From Desulfosarcina sp. BuS5 (GTDB taxonomy: Bacteria > Desulfobacterota > Desulfobacteria > Desulfobacterales > BuS5), in assembly GCF_028752835.1 (NCBI RefSeq), contig NZ_CP087952.1, positions 2,275,041 through 2,339,040 of the forward strand: a DNA stretch of 64,000 nt. Direction: 5' to 3'. The number at the start of each line of letters is the position of its first letter. The stretch's first letter is position 1. The notes under the pieces are model-generated. The model was not told the origin of the DNA. It did not search any database and saw only the letters and a program-made list of their open reading frames with translations. This document shows, piece by piece, positions 62,330 through 64,000 of this stretch. The translations under genes were made by a program, and so were the position numbers.

Positions 62330-62935
62330 ATGGCTTTCACATATTTTTTCAGAGACATGCAGACCCTGGAAGCGATTCGCGATTATGCGCTTCCGGCGTT
62401 AAAATCACGCAGGTATATCAATATCTGGGATGCCGGGTGTGCGATGGGGCAGGAGCCATATTCTCTTGCTATGGTTTTAAGGGAAAACATGGTACGGATG
62501 ATTTTCAGAAATGTAAAAATATATGCAACGGATATCGACGGCAGCAATCTGTTCGGGAAAATAATAAGGGACGGCAAGTATCCGGGTGAGCAGGTCAGGA
62601 GAATTCCAAAAGAGATCTTCGCCAAATACTTTTCTCCGAACGGGAAACCGGACCATTTCATAATCGCCGATGAGATAAGAAAATCCGTTGAATATCAAAA
62701 ACACGACCTGCTGACCCTGAGACCTGTGCGGAATAATTTCGGGCTGATTGTCTGTAAAAATGTTCTACTGCATTTTAAGGAAGCGGAAAGGATTAACGTC
62801 ATCAACATGTTTCATGAAGCACTTTCCGAAGGCGGTTTTTTAGCAGTCGAACAGACGCAGAAGATACCTGAAAAGATGAAAGATTTATTTGAGCCTGTCG
62901 CAGCGAATGTGCAGTTGTTCCGGAAAAAAGGATAA
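62330..62935 (+). CDS. cheR: CheR-type methyltransferase lacking the N-terminal domain
   Basis: About 201 residues from the ATG at 62330 (MAFTYFFRDMQTLEAIRDYA). It has a SAM-binding CheR fold: INIWDAGCAMGQEPYSLAMV is motif I, ATDIDGSNL is the acidic loop, VEYQKHDLL, FGLIVCKNVLLHF and GGFLAVEQTQKI complete it. The N-terminal helical domain of typical CheR is missing; the longer upstream frame reads through repeat DNA. Methylates receptor glutamates. Gene order CheA-CheR suggests one chemosensory unit. Confidence 0.82.
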   Translation: MAFTYFFRDMQTLEAIRDYALPALKSRRYINIWDAGCAMGQEPYSLAMVLRENMVRMIFRNVKIYATDIDGSNLFGKIIRDGKYPGEQVRRIPKEIFAKYFSPNGKPDHFIIADEIRKSVEYQKHDLLTLRPVRNNFGLIVCKNVLLHFKEAERINVINMFHEALSEGGFLAVEQTQKIPEKMKDLFEPVAANVQLFRKKG

Positions 62936-62975
62936 AAGATTATGACTTCAAGGATCAAGGCGATATTTCCTTGAA

Positions 62976-63113
62976 ATGTTTAAAAAGTCTTTTAATACAA
63001 TCATAGCCGACAGGGTGCGATATACAGCCGCTGAGTTCTGGAAAAAAATGGGGTTTGTCTACGGGGAAGATGGAAATTATGTTTATCGTAACAGGAGGCT
63101 TGAAACCAAATAG
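62976..63113 (+). pseudogene. Possible GNAT acetyltransferase C-terminal fragment
   Basis: A 45-codon frame MFKKSFNTIIADRVRYTAAE then FWKKMGFVYGEDGNYVYRNR fits the end of a GNAT acyltransferase (FWxKMGF...GNYxYR). No acetyl-CoA P-loop motif precedes it, so it is a remnant or a chance small frame. Confidence 0.4.
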
Positions 63114-63301
63114 AAAATCTATAAAGGAGGTGATACGGAAAAATATAAGCAGTGGCGGTTTTTGAGCGATGAAATTGAAAGAGGATAAAACTGAAGGAGT
63201 TTTGAGCAATGGCGGAAAAAATTGAGAACAATAATTCAGAAGAAACACAAAATGGAAAGAAAAGAAACAAAATCAAAAACAATTCTAAAAAGGAGGAAAT
63301 C

Positions 63302-64000
63302 ATGGCGGACTCAAAGATGAACGCAAGTGTGCTCAATGAGTTTGAAACTTTGTTTGAAAGTATTAAAAAGGGCCGTTTGGATGCCAGGGCGGATCTGGGC
63401 GATACAACCGGTGCTGACAGGGAAATGCTTGAAGGCGTGAACGAAATGCTTGACGCAGTAATCGGCCCGTTGAACGTGACGGCCGAGTATGTAGACCGTA
63501 TTAGCAAGGGCGACATCCCGGAAAAGATCACGGATGATTATAAAGGCGATTTCAATGAGGTCAAAAACAACCTGAACCAGTGCATTGATGCTATTAACCT
63601 CGTGGTTTCTGATGGTCTGCTGCTGGTTGAGGCGACGCAGGAAGGCAAGCTGGACACGCGCACTGATGCAAGCGGGCACGCGGGTGCCTTCCGCGAGATT
63701 ATCGAAGGGTTCAATAAATCCATGGACGCCGTTATCGCTCCTTTGAACGTAATGGCCGAGTATATGGTCCGCATCGGCAAGGGCGATATCCCGGAGAAGA
63801 TCACGGATGATTATAAGGGTGATTTTAATGAGGTCAAGAACAACCTGAACCAGTGCATTGATGCTATTAACCTCGTGGTTTCTGATGGTCTGCTGCTGGT
63901 TGAGGCGACGCAGGAAGGCAAGCTGGACACGCGCACTGATGCAAGCGGGCACGCGGGTGCCTTCCGCGAGATTATCGAAGGGTTCAATAAATCCATGGAC
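63302..64000 (+). CDS. Poly-HAMP methyl-accepting chemotaxis receptor (truncated by window end)
   Basis: The ATG at 63302 follows AGGAGG by 5 bases; an upstream in-frame ATG at 63209 would add a Lys-rich 31-residue leader. The protein starts MADSKMNASVLNEFETLFES and runs into tandem HAMP modules (GDIPEKITDDYKGDFNEVKN, DLGDTTGADREMLEGVNEML). The module of 91 codons is repeated at 63511 and 63784 with nearly identical DNA. No membrane segment precedes it, so it is a cytoplasmic poly-HAMP receptor; its signalling tip is outside the window. Confidence 0.85.
   Translation, partial: MADSKMNASVLNEFETLFESIKKGRLDARADLGDTTGADREMLEGVNEMLDAVIGPLNVTAEYVDRISKGDIPEKITDDYKGDFNEVKNNLNQCIDAINLVVSDGLLLVEATQEGKLDTRTDASGHAGAFREIIEGFNKSMDAVIAPLNVMAEYMVRIGKGDIPEKITDDYKGDFNEVKNNLNQCIDAINLVVSDGLLLVEATQEGKLDTRTDASGHAGAFREIIEGFNKSMD

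Overview
The window reads as chromosomal DNA of a Deltaproteobacterium (Desulfobacterota), most likely a Desulfobacterales-type sulfate reducer or relative. This is inferred from gene content and style: a moderately AT-rich genome, a thrU-tyrU-glyT-thrT-tufB-like tRNA/EF-Tu operon running into secE-nusG-rplKAJL-rpoB, FolE2, GpgS, a fused CobA-HemD, a CheA with GspE-N-like repeats, and very many small palindromic repeats and insertion sequences. No rRNA gene or species marker is present, so the taxonomy is an inference.

Layout. 1-8.2 kb (minus strand): one translation/transcription operon. Its promoter is at 8181-8209, followed by tRNA-Thr(TGT), Tyr, Gly, Thr(GGT), tuf, rpmG, tRNA-Trp, secE, nusG, rplK, rplA, rplJ, rplL and the 5' part of rpoB. 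Three spacers of this operon carry copies of one interspersed repeat (called R1 here), and the rplL-rpoB spacer carries a palindrome of a second family (R2). 8.5-12.1 kb: IS graveyard, with an IS4-type element broken by a 230-bp MITE (R3), a transposase scrap, and an IS1380-type transposase. 12.9-15 kb: KtrAB potassium uptake. 15.9-18.6 kb: two related IS4-type transposases in tandem between two inverted IS1-type ends. 18.7-26.4 kb (minus): a TPP-dependent 2-keto-acid decarboxylase, moaA, gpgS, an M20 peptidase, cobA-hemD, hemC and an FmdB-like zinc ribbon. 26.7 kb: tRNA-Arg with the stub of an integrase. 27-33.6 kb: a DEAD-box helicase, a DUF4143 ATPase, a complete IS1-type element, a TumE-like toxin pair and broken genes.

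33.8-42.5 kb (plus): elbB-recC-thioesterase, then a tandem pair of near-identical P-loop ATPases with a C-terminal PD-(D/E)XK-like nuclease motif. These two are the best candidate for an undescribed system. 42.7-54.8 kb: metF; psd-pssA; an operon leuB-asd-greA-rpoZ-ttcA-folE2-SH3; gatB; a crotonase; CYTH, EEP and DUF1285-like proteins. 55.9-64 kb: a serine recombinase, then a chemosensory cluster (soluble MCP-like protein, STAS, CheY, CheA, CheR) ending in a poly-HAMP receptor cut by the window edge. This cluster contains a four-helix-bundle gene fragment and a GNAT fragment.

Overall, housekeeping operons are interleaved with at least four families of short inverted-repeat elements (R1-R4) and several IS types. 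Two R3 copies have clean 8-bp target duplications, and excising one restores a transposase reading frame exactly. Two repeat copies also supply the stop codon of the adjacent gene.
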